This document shows positions 1-7,655 of a stretch of 53,569 nucleotides of DNA, piece after piece. The DNA comes from Planctomycetota bacterium (GTDB lineage: Bacteria; Planctomycetota; Phycisphaerae; Phycisphaerales; SM1A02). Each line of letters opens with the position of its first letter. Position 1 is the first letter of the stretch. Position numbers and translations under genes: made by a program. Location of the stretch: positions 1-53,569 of the forward strand of contig JAAELP010000039.1 of assembly GCA_024226535.1 (NCBI GenBank), read 5' to 3'. The notes under the pieces are model-generated. The model worked only from the letters and a program-made list of their open reading frames with translations, was not told where the DNA came from and did no database searches.

Positions 1-11
1 CAAGGACGGTC

Positions 12-125
12 GCCCCTCACCCGGCTCGCTTCGCTCGCCGACCTCTCCCCGCGGCGGGGAGAGGTGGTCGGAACCCCTCTCCCTCTGGGAGAGGACAGCC
101 TCGCGCAGCGAGGCAGGTGAGGGCG
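12..125. repeat. Palindromic intergenic repeat (MITE/REP-like cluster of hairpins)
   Basis: The outer arms (about 12-21 and 116-125) are inverted copies of CCCTCACC/GGTGAGGG with one bulged base. Inside lie three perfect hairpins: 10-bp arms at 42-51/55-64, 8-bp arms at 76-83/87-94, and 7-bp arms at 98-104/108-114. The whole element can fold into a multi-branched structure. Similar CCTCTCCC-rich palindromes occur between genes in many GC-rich bacteria. Copy number in this genome cannot be seen from one window. No open reading frame in it looks real. Confidence 0.7.
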
Positions 126-152
126 GGCGTGCAACCGCAACCTCATCCGCAA

Positions 153-175
153 AGCGAACGCGCAAAACGTTCGCT
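153..175. other. Small intergenic hairpin
   Basis: Perfect 8-bp inverted repeat AGCGAACG/CGTTCGCT with a 7-base loop, between the palindromic repeat and the first gene. No T-run follows on either side, so it is not an obvious terminator. The rest of the 176-243 stretch shows nothing I can name. Confidence 0.45.
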
Positions 176-243
176 GCAAGGAACTTGCGACACGACCCCG
201 TCCCGTTTCCCGAACTCTGGCGCGGTTTCGGGGCCAAGGCCGA

Positions 244-249
244 TAAACT
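244..249 (+). promoter_or_regulatory. -10 box of the 297 lipoprotein gene
   Basis: TAAACT (within GATAAACT), 47 bases before the start. The leader contains an AAGGA Shine-Dalgarno-like sequence just before the ATG. No clear -35. Confidence 0.4.
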
Positions 250-296
250 GGATGCCCGCGACACGGCCACCCCGGCGCCCGTGAAAGGACTCACGT

Positions 297-560
297 ATGG
301 AGATGGTCGCTTCCCGATCGCTGGTGCTGCTCGCCCTGGGCGTCGTCGCCGCGTTGGCGGTCGGGTGCTCCCAGCCGAAGGCGGCTCGCGAGATCCAGCC
401 CCGCCGCTCGGTGGACGAGTTGTACGCGATGGCTGCCAAGTACAACGAGACGGTCGACCCCTACCTGCTCGGAACCGGGGACGGCATCGGGCAGCAGACT
501 TACGACATCTACGTCGAGGAATCCGTGATGGGCCGGGAGCCGCGCGAGCGCGTCCACTAG
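297..560 (+). CDS. Small predicted lipoprotein of unknown function
   Basis: An 87-residue protein. It begins with a hydrophobic signal (about residues 8-23) and a lipobox-like AVGC, putting the lipidated cysteine at residue 24. The mature part is only about 64 residues, charged, with no recognisable domain. AAGGA sits 7-11 bases before the ATG; a second in-frame ATG two codons on (303) is a possible alternative start. The gene stands alone between the left repeat and two convergent minus-strand genes. The signal peptide and ribosome site make it likely real, but the function is unknown. It is probably anchored in the inner or outer membrane. Confidence 0.6.
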   Translation: MEMVASRSLVLLALGVVAALAVGCSQPKAAREIQPRRSVDELYAMAAKYNETVDPYLLGTGDGIGQQTYDIYVEESVMGREPRERVH

Positions 561-584
561 CAGGCCGCTAAGCAAACCGGCCGG

Positions 585-1049
585 CTAGCCCTCCCCGTCC
601 AGCCAACCACCCTTCTTCGCATCACGCTGGATCCTGATCGCCTCGATCGGGATCAGCGGTCCCGTGTCCATCCCCGGGCAGGGCGTGCCGTGCCGGGTGG
701 TGAGCCAGCTTCGCTGCGTGCGCAGGTTCTCCGGCCAGAACGGCCACGTCCGGCACTGGGTGGGGCGCGCCTCGTACACACCGCACACCGCCTTCCCCGG
801 CACGGTCTCGCGATCGAGGAACACGCAGTCGAGGCCGTGCTCGGTCTCGTGCTCGTTCAGCGACCAGTTCCCGTCGACCTTGCGGGCGTACTGCCGGAGG
901 AAGGCCTTCTCGGTGATGCCGAGGTGCCGCGCCAGCTCCTTCGCCTCCGCGGCCGTGAATCCGACCGTGCCCGGGGGCCCGGTACAGCAGTTCCCGCACT
1001 GCGTGCACTGGAAGCGCAGGCCGTCGGCGTACCACTCGGCTCCGCTCAC
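585..1049 (-). CDS. YkgJ-family cysteine-cluster (Zn/Fe chelating) protein
   Basis: A 154-residue protein of the YkgJ/CxxCxxCC family (Pfam PF03692 type). The N-terminus has the typical CTQCGNCC motif followed by TGPPG. A second cluster follows in GVYEARPTQCRTWPFW, the family's 'Y..RP..CR.WPF' signature, and more cysteines lie in DCVFLD and near the C-terminus. The family is thought to bind an iron-sulfur cluster or zinc; its biochemical role is not settled. I chose a GTG start at 1047-1049 because it overlaps the upstream gene's stop in a GTGA arrangement, and because upstream in-frame sequence reads through the other gene and has no homologous look. It is probably translationally coupled to the 1046-2011 gene. 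Confidence 0.8.
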   Translation of the reverse strand: MSGAEWYADGLRFQCTQCGNCCTGPPGTVGFTAAEAKELARHLGITEKAFLRQYARKVDGNWSLNEHETEHGLDCVFLDRETVPGKAVCGVYEARPTQCRTWPFWPENLRTQRSWLTTRHGTPCPGMDTGPLIPIEAIRIQRDAKKGGWLDGEG

Positions 1050-2011
1050 GACTCCAGCACCACGAGATGCACCTCCGTGCGCCTCCGGCGCGGCTCGAGA
1101 TCGGCCAGCTCCTCGGGGCGCTCGTCGAAGGCGATCCGATCGATCGTGTAGATGGTCACCAGCTCCCACCCGGAGAGCGTCTCGATCGCGGCTTCGACGA
1201 GTTCCTCCATCCCGGCGAGCGAGTCCACCGTCGCCCAGACCGAGGCGTAGGCCTCCATCGTGGGGCGCCCCGCGGAGCAGACGATGACCATCGCGTGCCA
1301 GAGCGTGTGCCCCAGCTCCCGCCCCGAGTCGTCGAGGTTCGCCTCGCGGTCGATGTTCAGCTCGAGCCGCCACGCCTCGCGGAGCTGGAGCAGCATCTCG
1401 TCCACGCCCGGCGAGTACGCGTCCTCCTCGGCCAGCACCGGTCGCACGCGGAGCGCCTCGTTCGCCGCGTCGTCGTCGAGCGCGGGCCAGGTCTGCGCCA
1501 CCTCGCCGAGGCTGAAGGAGGCGAGGATGGCCTCGACCTCCTCCCGCAACCCGACCGGGATGTGAATCGACAGGCCCTTCCACTGATCGAGGAAGACCTC
1601 GACGAAGGGCTCCTCGCTGTTGGCCCCGCTCCCGATCGACCCGTCCTCGAGGAGGAACGACTCGAAGCGGTGCCAGCCGTCGAGGAACTCCTCGATCCGG
1701 ATCGTCTCCTCGGCGAGGTAGACATCGAGCGATCGGTAGGCGTCGCGGGAGCCGATCTCCACGATTCCGTGCACCTCGTCGGGCAGCAGCTCGAAGACGC
1801 GCTCGATGAGCCGCGCGAGCTGCTCGTGGGAGGTCACGACGTAGAAGGAATACGTGTCCGGCTCGTCGTCCTCGCCCACGACGTAGTCCAGCGTGTAGCC
1901 GGGCGTCGGAACCGGCAGCTTGTCCATATCACCGGGAACGAATCCCAGCGGCAGGGCGAAGCCGTCGATCACGACGCGCTCGATGTCGGAACGGAGGCGG
2001 TACTCTCGCAT
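1046..2011 (-). CDS. Conserved-looking hypothetical protein, acidic
   Basis: A 321-residue soluble protein, rich in Glu, Asp and Leu, with no signal peptide or membrane segment. I do not recognise a domain. The sequence has alternating helix/strand character and ends in a basic RRRR stretch followed by EVHLVVLES. It lies upstream of, and overlaps by four bases (GTGA), the YkgJ-type gene, so the two are probably one transcript. Codon use is like its neighbours. A TAAGAT box nine bases before the ATG supports this start. Confidence 0.7.
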   Translation of the reverse strand: MREYRLRSDIERVVIDGFALPLGFVPGDMDKLPVPTPGYTLDYVVGEDDEPDTYSFYVVTSHEQLARLIERVFELLPDEVHGIVEIGSRDAYRSLDVYLAEETIRIEEFLDGWHRFESFLLEDGSIGSGANSEEPFVEVFLDQWKGLSIHIPVGLREEVEAILASFSLGEVAQTWPALDDDAANEALRVRPVLAEEDAYSPGVDEMLLQLREAWRLELNIDREANLDDSGRELGHTLWHAMVIVCSAGRPTMEAYASVWATVDSLAGMEELVEAAIETLSGWELVTIYTIDRIAFDERPEELADLEPRRRRTEVHLVVLES

Positions 2012-2020
2012 ACGCCGGGG

Positions 2021-2026
2021 ATCTTA
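2021..2026 (-). promoter_or_regulatory. -10 box of the 2011 gene
   Basis: TAAGAT on the minus strand with a 9-base gap to the ATG. The transcript would have a leader of only two or three bases. No Shine-Dalgarno sequence fits in the gap. Confidence 0.5.
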
Positions 2027-2085
2027 GCCCGGATCCTGCACGAGGCGGGTGCCGTCGGCCTTTGCGAAATGCGTTCGGGACGGGT

Positions 2086-2091
2086 TATGAT
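2086..2091 (+). promoter_or_regulatory. -10 box of the NSS transporter gene
   Basis: TATGAT, a near-consensus -10, 33 bases upstream of the chosen ATG. The leader carries GGAGCAAGG, a good ribosome site. Confidence 0.55.
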
Positions 2092-2124
2092 CCGCCACGA
2101 CCGGGCGACACGGAGCAAGGCGAC

Positions 2125-3534
2125 ATGTCAGAGACACGTCCGCAGTGGGGAAGCCGCGTCGGGTTCATCCTGGCCGCCGCCGGATCGGCCGTCGGCCTCG
2201 GCAACATCTGGAAATTCCCGTACATCACCGGTGAGAACGGGGGCGGCTGGTTCGTCCTCATCTACCTCGTCTGCATCGCGGTGATCGGTCTTCCCATCAT
2301 GATGGCGGAGATCTTCATCGGCCGCACCGCGCAGAACTCACCGGTGGGTGCGATCCGGTCGTTATCGCGACCGGGAAGCCCGTGGATCGGCGTGGGGTGG
2401 CTGGGCGTCCTGACGGCGTTCGTGATCCTCTCCTACTACAGCGTCATCGCGGGTTGGGCGATGCACTACGTCTTCCTGTCGGTGGAGGGCGGCTTCGCTG
2501 GTCTCGACAAGACGCAGGTCGACACCATCTTTGCCGAGTTCTCCGCCGATCCGATGCGCTCCGTGTTCTGGCACGTCCTGTTCATGTTCATCACGTTCGC
2601 GATCGTCGTGGGCGGCGTGAAGCGCGGCGTCGAGCGGTCGGCACGGATCCTCATGCCGGCTCTCTGCCTCATGATGGTCGCCCTAGTCATCCACTCTATC
2701 GGCAGCGACGGATTCAAACCCGCGCTCGACTTCGTCTTCGCTCCGCACAACGAGAACTTCCATTGGGGCCCCGCCACGCTCGAAGCCCTCGGCCACGCGT
2801 TCTTCACGCTCAGCCTGGGCATGGGAGCGATGATCACCTACGGGAGCTACCTCAAGCGCGACGACGATCTCGTCACCACGTCGGTCACCGTCTGCACGCT
2901 CGACACCGTCATCGCCCTGCTGGCCTGCATGGTGATCTTCCCGATCATCTTCACCTACGGGATGGAGCCCGACGCCGGCCCCGGCCTCGTCTTCAAGAGC
3001 CTCCCGCTGGCGTTCGGCAAGATGGCCGGCGGCGCGATCTGGGCGACGGTCTTCTTCCTGCTGCTCACGTTCGCAGCGCTTACGAGCGGGATCTCGCTGC
3101 TCGAGGTGGCGGCAAGCTACTTCATCGATGAGCGCGGCTGGAGCCGGTTCAAGGCCTCTTCGATCTGCGCCGCCGTGATCCTTCTCATGGGTGTCCCGAC
3201 CGCGCTGAGCGCGGGAACCAAACTCTTCGGCAGCGGTTTCGCGCAGATGACGTCCATCGTCTTCGGTGAGAACAACGGCAAGGACTGGTTCGGCGTCTTC
3301 GACTACATCTCCAGCAACTGGATGCTCCCGCTCGGCGGACTGTTCATCTCGCTGTTCGTGGCGTGGCGCGTCAGCGGCGAGGCCCGCGAGCGCGGCTTCA
3401 AATCGGGAACGAAGTTCGATCGAATGTTCTGGGGCTGGGTGTTTCTGCTGCGTTTCATCGTGCCATTCGGCGTCATCGCGGTCTTCCTGAACCTCATCGG
3501 GTTCTTCGACCTGATCGGGCTGACCGGCGAATGA
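2125..3534 (+). CDS. Sodium-dependent amino-acid transporter, NSS/SNF family
   Basis: A 469-residue integral membrane protein of the neurotransmitter:sodium symporter (LeuT) family. The N-terminus carries the family signature SAVGLGNIWKFPY, which forms the Na+ and substrate site in TM1, followed by ENGGGWFVLIYL and about 11-12 hydrophobic segments. Length is normal for bacterial NSS. The reaction is uptake of an amino acid driven by Na+. The substrate cannot be read from sequence. An upstream in-frame ATG (2062) exists, but GGAGCAAGG just before MSETRPQWGS makes 2125 the better start. The next gene is a second Na+:amino-acid carrier 43 bases downstream, so the pair may form one operon. Confidence 0.9.
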   Translation: MSETRPQWGSRVGFILAAAGSAVGLGNIWKFPYITGENGGGWFVLIYLVCIAVIGLPIMMAEIFIGRTAQNSPVGAIRSLSRPGSPWIGVGWLGVLTAFVILSYYSVIAGWAMHYVFLSVEGGFAGLDKTQVDTIFAEFSADPMRSVFWHVLFMFITFAIVVGGVKRGVERSARILMPALCLMMVALVIHSIGSDGFKPALDFVFAPHNENFHWGPATLEALGHAFFTLSLGMGAMITYGSYLKRDDDLVTTSVTVCTLDTVIALLACMVIFPIIFTYGMEPDAGPGLVFKSLPLAFGKMAGGAIWATVFFLLLTFAALTSGISLLEVAASYFIDERGWSRFKASSICAAVILLMGVPTALSAGTKLFGSGFAQMTSIVFGENNGKDWFGVFDYISSNWMLPLGGLFISLFVAWRVSGEARERGFKSGTKFDRMFWGWVFLLRFIVPFGVIAVFLNLIGFFDLIGLTGE

Positions 3535-3577
3535 CCTCGCGATCTTCACTCCCTCTCCCCTCCGACGCGGAGCCCCC

Positions 3578-5638
3578 ATGCACGCAATAATCGAATTCTG
3601 CGCGGACATCGGCGGCTTCCTCTGGGGCCGCTGGACGTTCTTCATCCTCATGGGCGCGGGCATCCTGTTCACGCTCTGGACGAAGATGACGCAGTACATG
3701 TCGCTCACGCACGGCTTCGCGGTCGTGCGCGGCGTCTACGACGATCCGGACGACCCCGGGGCGATCAACCACTTCCAGGCCCTGTCCGCCGCCCTCTCGG
3801 CGACGGTCGGGCTCGGCAACATCGGCGGCGTGGCCCTCGCGATCGCCGCCGGCGGTCCGGGCTCGCTGTTCTGGATGTGGGTGATCGGGTTCTTCGGCAT
3901 GGCCCTGAAGAGCGTCGAGATCACGCTCGCGATGATGTACCGCGACACGAGCGATCCGGACAACCCCCACGGCGGGACGATGTGGGTCGTGGAGCGCGTG
4001 CTCGGGGACAAGGGCGGCATCTGGAAGACGCTCGCGCGGATCATCGGCGTGTTCTTCTGCATCACGCTGATCATCTCCACGATCACCGGCGGCAACATGT
4101 TCCAGTCGTGGTCCGTCGCCGACCTGACGCACACGTTCTGGGATGTGCCCAAGATCGTGAGTGCGATCATCCTCGTGGTCGTCGTGGGCCTCGTGATCAT
4201 CGGAGGCATCAAGCGCATCGGCTCCGTGGCCGCCCGGCTCGTGCCGATCATGTGCGTCCTCTACCTGATCTCGGGCCTCGCCGTCCTCGCGGTGAACATC
4301 GCCGACATTCCCGCGATGCTCCTGCTCATCGTCACCAGCGCCTTCAAGAGCACCGACGCGGCCGGCGCCTTCCTCGGCGGTTCGCTCGCGTGGGCGTTCT
4401 CCACGGGCCTGCGGCGGGCGCTGTTCTCCAACGAGGCGGGCCAGGGCTCGGCCCCGATCGCCCACGCCGCCGCCAAGACGGACCAGCCGGCGCGCGAGGG
4501 CATCATCGGCGGCATGGGCCCGTTCATCGACACGATCTGCATCTGCACGCTGACGGCGCTGGTGATCCTGCTCACCGGCACGTGGAACCGCGGCCCCCTG
4601 CTCCAGTTCGAGCGTGCTCCGGTCGTCGCCCCCGCGTTCGCGTTCGACGAGAGCCCGATCACGATCACCGGCGAAGCCTCCGCCGGTGATCACGTCTGGA
4701 TGACGGTGACCCCTCCCCGCGAGGCCAATCCCGCCGCGCCGTCGTCCTCGGAGCGTCTCACCGGCGAGTTGGTGGACAGCGACGGCGCGCTCGTCGTTCG
4801 CTGGAACGCCTACACGGCCTTCACCGCCCCGTCGGTGGGCACGATGGAGCTTCGCGGCAAGAGCCAGACGCGGCGCGATCCCGCCCTCGGAAAGATCGAG
4901 ACGATGCCGCGCGGCCGGCGCTGGGTCCACGACGGCGGTACCCCCGACGACGACTCCGACGATCTGCCGATGTGGGGCGTTCTTTCCGGGGCCGAGCGCA
5001 TCGAGTTCACGGACGACCAGGCGTACCTCTGGGAGAAGATCGGCGACGTCTTCACGATCGTCGAGGGCGACGACACCGAGGACACCGAGGGCAGGCTGCA
5101 CAAGCTCAAAGGGAAGGCGACGCTCCGGGACGGCACGCTGGCGGCCACCTGGGGCACGATCGGCTCGGCGGTCAAACCGACCGTCCCCGCCGACAGCGGG
5201 CTCTACCGCGACTACAAGGGGGCGTCGCTGACGGCCCACGCCTTCGACCGGCAGTTCCCGGGGCTCGGGAAGATCCTCGTGACGATGGCGGCATGGCTGT
5301 TCGCGATCTCGACCATGATCTCCTGGAGCTACTACGGCGAGCAGGGCGTGATCTACATGCTCGGCCAGCGGCTCGTCCTGCCGTACAAGTTCGTGTACCT
5401 GGCGCTGGCGATCGTGGGCGCGGTGGCGATCACCGAGACCGACGACATGGAGGCCCTCATGGACCTCGGAACCGGGGCGATGCTCTGGTCGAACATCCCC
5501 ATCGTCGTCGTCCTGGGGTTCCTCGCGGTGCGGTCGCTGAGCAAGTACGGGATCGACCTGAAGGCCGGGAAGTTCCCGCGCCACGGGGCGCCTTTGATCG
5601 AGGACGTCGCCTCCGGCGAGGATGTGGAACGTGATTGA
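3578..5638 (+). CDS. Na+:alanine/glycine symporter (AGCS family) with a large inserted soluble domain
   Basis: A 686-residue protein; AGCS carriers are usually about 450-540. Residues 1 to about 340 and 555-660 match the family: GLGNIGGVALAIAAGGPG, MWVIGFFGMALKSVEITLA, LRRALFSNEAGQGSAP, and after the break AISTMISWSYYGEQ. Between LLTGTWNRG (about 335) and FDRQFPGLGK (about 556) lie roughly 215 extra hydrophilic residues. They look beta-rich, with a DDDSDD acidic stretch and several Trp, and have no membrane segment. A normal AGCS has only a short loop there. The insert is in frame with ordinary codon use, so it is a real fusion, not an error. GGAG lies just before the ATG. Likely cotranscribed with the NSS gene and ended by the terminator at 5741. 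Confidence 0.88.
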   Translation: MHAIIEFCADIGGFLWGRWTFFILMGAGILFTLWTKMTQYMSLTHGFAVVRGVYDDPDDPGAINHFQALSAALSATVGLGNIGGVALAIAAGGPGSLFWMWVIGFFGMALKSVEITLAMMYRDTSDPDNPHGGTMWVVERVLGDKGGIWKTLARIIGVFFCITLIISTITGGNMFQSWSVADLTHTFWDVPKIVSAIILVVVVGLVIIGGIKRIGSVAARLVPIMCVLYLISGLAVLAVNIADIPAMLLLIVTSAFKSTDAAGAFLGGSLAWAFSTGLRRALFSNEAGQGSAPIAHAAAKTDQPAREGIIGGMGPFIDTICICTLTALVILLTGTWNRGPLLQFERAPVVAPAFAFDESPITITGEASAGDHVWMTVTPPREANPAAPSSSERLTGELVDSDGALVVRWNAYTAFTAPSVGTMELRGKSQTRRDPALGKIETMPRGRRWVHDGGTPDDDSDDLPMWGVLSGAERIEFTDDQAYLWEKIGDVFTIVEGDDTEDTEGRLHKLKGKATLRDGTLAATWGTIGSAVKPTVPADSGLYRDYKGASLTAHAFDRQFPGLGKILVTMAAWLFAISTMISWSYYGEQGVIYMLGQRLVLPYKFVYLALAIVGAVAITETDDMEALMDLGTGAMLWSNIPIVVVLGFLAVRSLSKYGIDLKAGKFPRHGAPLIEDVASGEDVERD

Positions 5639-5740
5639 TTCTGCGCGCGTCGGACTTGACGCGGCGCCACCAACGATGGAAAGATAGAGAAGACCAAGTC
5701 TGTTCCGGTCGAGACGACGCTCCGTGTCCCGACCGAACGA

Positions 5741-5770
5741 GCCCGCGCCGAACGGCGCGGGCTTCTTCAT
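5741..5770 (+). terminator. Rho-independent terminator after the AGCS gene
   Basis: A perfect 9-bp GC stem, GCCCGCGCC/GGCGCGGGC, with a 4-base loop (GAAC), followed by TTCTTC. It separates the plus-strand AGCS gene from the convergent gene ending at 5779. The 5639-5740 stretch before it contains a weaker 6-bp hairpin and no gene. Confidence 0.75.
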
Positions 5771-5778
5771 GCGCTCCG

Positions 5779-6417
5779 TCAGAGATGCCTCACCGGGTAC
5801 AGCGCCGCCACGCACACCCGGTTGCCCAGGCGATCCGTGATCGGCAGCACGCGCCGGCTCGGCGCCGCGATCGGCAATCCCTTCGCCAGGCACCGATCCT
5901 GCCAGATGCCGAGGTCGTGGTCGGCGACGGGCTCGCCGGCGACGAAGAGGACGATGAGCAGGCCGGCGTGGAGGATGTCGCGGTCCTTGCTGAGCTTCGT
6001 CACGTCGTGGTGCACGGTCGAGAGAAGCTGCGCCGAGTAGTTGCCGTTCGGGCCTTCCTCGGTGAACTGCGCGACGGCCTTCACCTCGAGCCAGAACGCG
6101 TCGTCCGTGTCCACGGCATCGGGCGGATCGAAGAGCGTCGCCCTCGCCTCGGTCGCGCGGAGCGGGCGCCCGTCGGGCGTCAGCACGAGATCGCAGCGTT
6201 CACCTTCCGTCTCGCGTCGGCGTCGCCGGTCGGCGGGATACCGCTGCTCGCGCGCGACACCGTAGCCCGCATCTTCCAGCGCCGTCGCCAGCACCGGATG
6301 CAGCGCGACCTCGTCCAGCGCGTCGATCCCCGCCACCGCCTGCTCGACATCGAAGTCCGCGCAGCGCCGCCGAATCCCCTGCTCGATCGCGTCCGCAATG
6401 TCCGCCGGCGACCACAC
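5779..6417 (-). CDS. PD-(D/E)XK-like protein of unknown function
   Basis: A 212-residue soluble protein. The central part reads CDLVL, then about 25 residues later FWLEVKAVAQF. This D...ExK spacing on two strands is typical of the PD-(D/E)XK nuclease fold. The C-terminal half contains HHDVTKLSKDRD and a hydrophobic strand (GLLIVLFVAG). I do not recognise a named family; nuclease activity is inference from the motif only. The start is GTG at 6415-6417 (VWSPADIADAI), 14 bases after the lpxB stop. The longer upstream reading is only lpxB in another frame. It is probably cotranscribed with lpxB from that gene's promoter. Confidence 0.65.
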   Translation of the reverse strand: MWSPADIADAIEQGIRRRCADFDVEQAVAGIDALDEVALHPVLATALEDAGYGVAREQRYPADRRRRRETEGERCDLVLTPDGRPLRATEARATLFDPPDAVDTDDAFWLEVKAVAQFTEEGPNGNYSAQLLSTVHHDVTKLSKDRDILHAGLLIVLFVAGEPVADHDLGIWQDRCLAKGLPIAAPSRRVLPITDRLGNRVCVAALYPVRHL

Positions 6418-6431
6418 TTCGTGCCTGTGCT

Positions 6432-7580
6432 CTAGATCTTCCCGTCCTTGATCACCCGCAGGATCAGCCGCGCGGCCTCCTCGTCCGGATGCTTGTTCGA
6501 GAAGCGCTGGCAGACCCGTGCCAGCTCCTGCGTGGCGATCGCGGCGTTCTTGGAGTCCTGGATGTAGCGGTACGCCTCGCGCACGATCGGGAGCGGGCCG
6601 CCGCAGTACGGGACGAATTCCGGGCAGATCTCCCGACCGGCGATGACGTTGGGCAGCAGACGCAGCGGCGTCCGGATCAGCACCTTCGCGCCGAGCCACC
6701 CGATCACGCCGGTCTTGTAGACCCCGATCATCGGCTTCTGCTGCCGCGTGATGTCCAGCGAGATCGTGCCCGAGACCGCCAGGCAGAGATCCGCCCAGCA
6801 GATCGCGGGATCCACGAGGCCGGTGATCATGTGCAGCCCGTTCGGGAAGACCTTGATCTTCTTCCGGACCAGGCGCGCAAGCTCCGGGCGCGCGGCGACG
6901 ATCAGCCCGGCGGTTCCGGCGTGGCGTCCCTGGATCTCGATGAACGTCTTCACGAGAAGCCGGATGTTCGCCGACACCTCGTGGGAGCGAGACCCGGGGA
7001 ACAGCGCCACGTGCGGCGCCCCCTGCGGCATGCCGTGCATCTGCTCGCGCAGGACGTCGACGTCGACGGGACGGTTCATCCGCGGATGACCGATGAACCG
7101 CGCCGGGATGTCGCGCTCACCGAACCACTGCTCCTCGAACGGCAACAGGCAGAGGACGAGGTCGGTGCGGTTGCGCAGCTTGCGCGCCCGCCAGCCGCCC
7201 CACGCCCAGAGCTGCGGGGCGACGAGGTGGACGACCCGGGCCCCGGACCGGCGCATGATCTTGCAGATCGGGAAGTTCGCCGCCGGCGAGTCCACCGCGA
7301 CGTGGGCGAGCACGCGGTAGGCCTTGCTCCAGCGTTTGATGCGCTTGACCTCGCGTCGTACCGCCATGACGCGCGACAAGGCGTTGAGGCCCATGGCCGC
7401 GTCGGCGGCGGTCTCCTCGACGATCGTCGCGCCCGCCTCCTTCATCTGCTCCCCGCCCCAGGCGAAGATCCGAAGGTCCGGGATCATCTTGAGGAGCGTC
7501 CGAATCACGGGCGCGGCGTGGGCATCGCCGCTGGGCTCGAAGGCGGTGAAGAGGATGCCGGGCTGGTTGGTGTCGGTCAC
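6432..7580 (-). CDS. lpxB: Lipid-A-disaccharide synthase (LpxB family)
   Basis: A 382-residue glycosyltransferase that joins UDP-2,3-diacylglucosamine and lipid X to make the lipid A disaccharide at the cytoplasmic side of the inner membrane. Family marks are ILFTAFEPSGDAHAA near the N-terminus (EPSGD signature), a VDSPAANFPICK segment, LVAPQLWAWGGWRARK (the 'P.vWAW...R' motif), LFPGSRSHEV, and AVSGTISLDITRQQKPMIGVYK. A GTG at 7605 could extend it nine codons. I prefer GTG at 7578-7580 because a TACCCT box sits exactly six bases before it and the extra residues lack family similarity. With gmhA at 44430 it argues for a lipopolysaccharide-bearing outer membrane. Confidence 0.87.
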   Translation of the reverse strand: MTDTNQPGILFTAFEPSGDAHAAPVIRTLLKMIPDLRIFAWGGEQMKEAGATIVEETAADAAMGLNALSRVMAVRREVKRIKRWSKAYRVLAHVAVDSPAANFPICKIMRRSGARVVHLVAPQLWAWGGWRARKLRNRTDLVLCLLPFEEQWFGERDIPARFIGHPRMNRPVDVDVLREQMHGMPQGAPHVALFPGSRSHEVSANIRLLVKTFIEIQGRHAGTAGLIVAARPELARLVRKKIKVFPNGLHMITGLVDPAICWADLCLAVSGTISLDITRQQKPMIGVYKTGVIGWLGAKVLIRTPLRLLPNVIAGREICPEFVPYCGGPLPIVREAYRYIQDSKNAAIATQELARVCQRFSNKHPDEEAARLILRVIKDGKI

Positions 7581-7586
7581 GGGGGC

Positions 7587-7592
7587 AGGGTA
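7587..7592 (-). promoter_or_regulatory. Leaderless -10 box of lpxB
   Basis: TACCCT on the minus strand, six bases before the GTG at 7580. No Shine-Dalgarno sequence. This placement decides the lpxB start. Confidence 0.5.
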
Positions 7593-7641
7593 ACGAAACG
7601 GACGCACACGGGCACGGACGCGGACACGGTCCCCGCCAGCC

Positions 7642-7647
7642 TACGAT
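7642..7647 (+). promoter_or_regulatory. Leaderless -10 box of the GH113-like gene
   Basis: TACGAT, eight bases before the ATG at 7656. It lies back to back with the lpxB box in a 75-base divergent gap. That gap also holds a run of ACGCGGAC-like units. Confidence 0.5.
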
Positions 7648-7655
7648 TCACGGCC

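Noticed and set aside
3494..5893. A 799-residue open frame on the minus strand across the AGCS gene
   Set aside because: It is the antisense shadow of a well-conserved transporter, full of Arg, Asp and His, with no domain and no start signal.
6489..7655. Long plus-strand reading running into the GH113-like gene
   Set aside because: The upstream part is antisense to lpxB; the signal peptide and -10 box place the real start at 7656.
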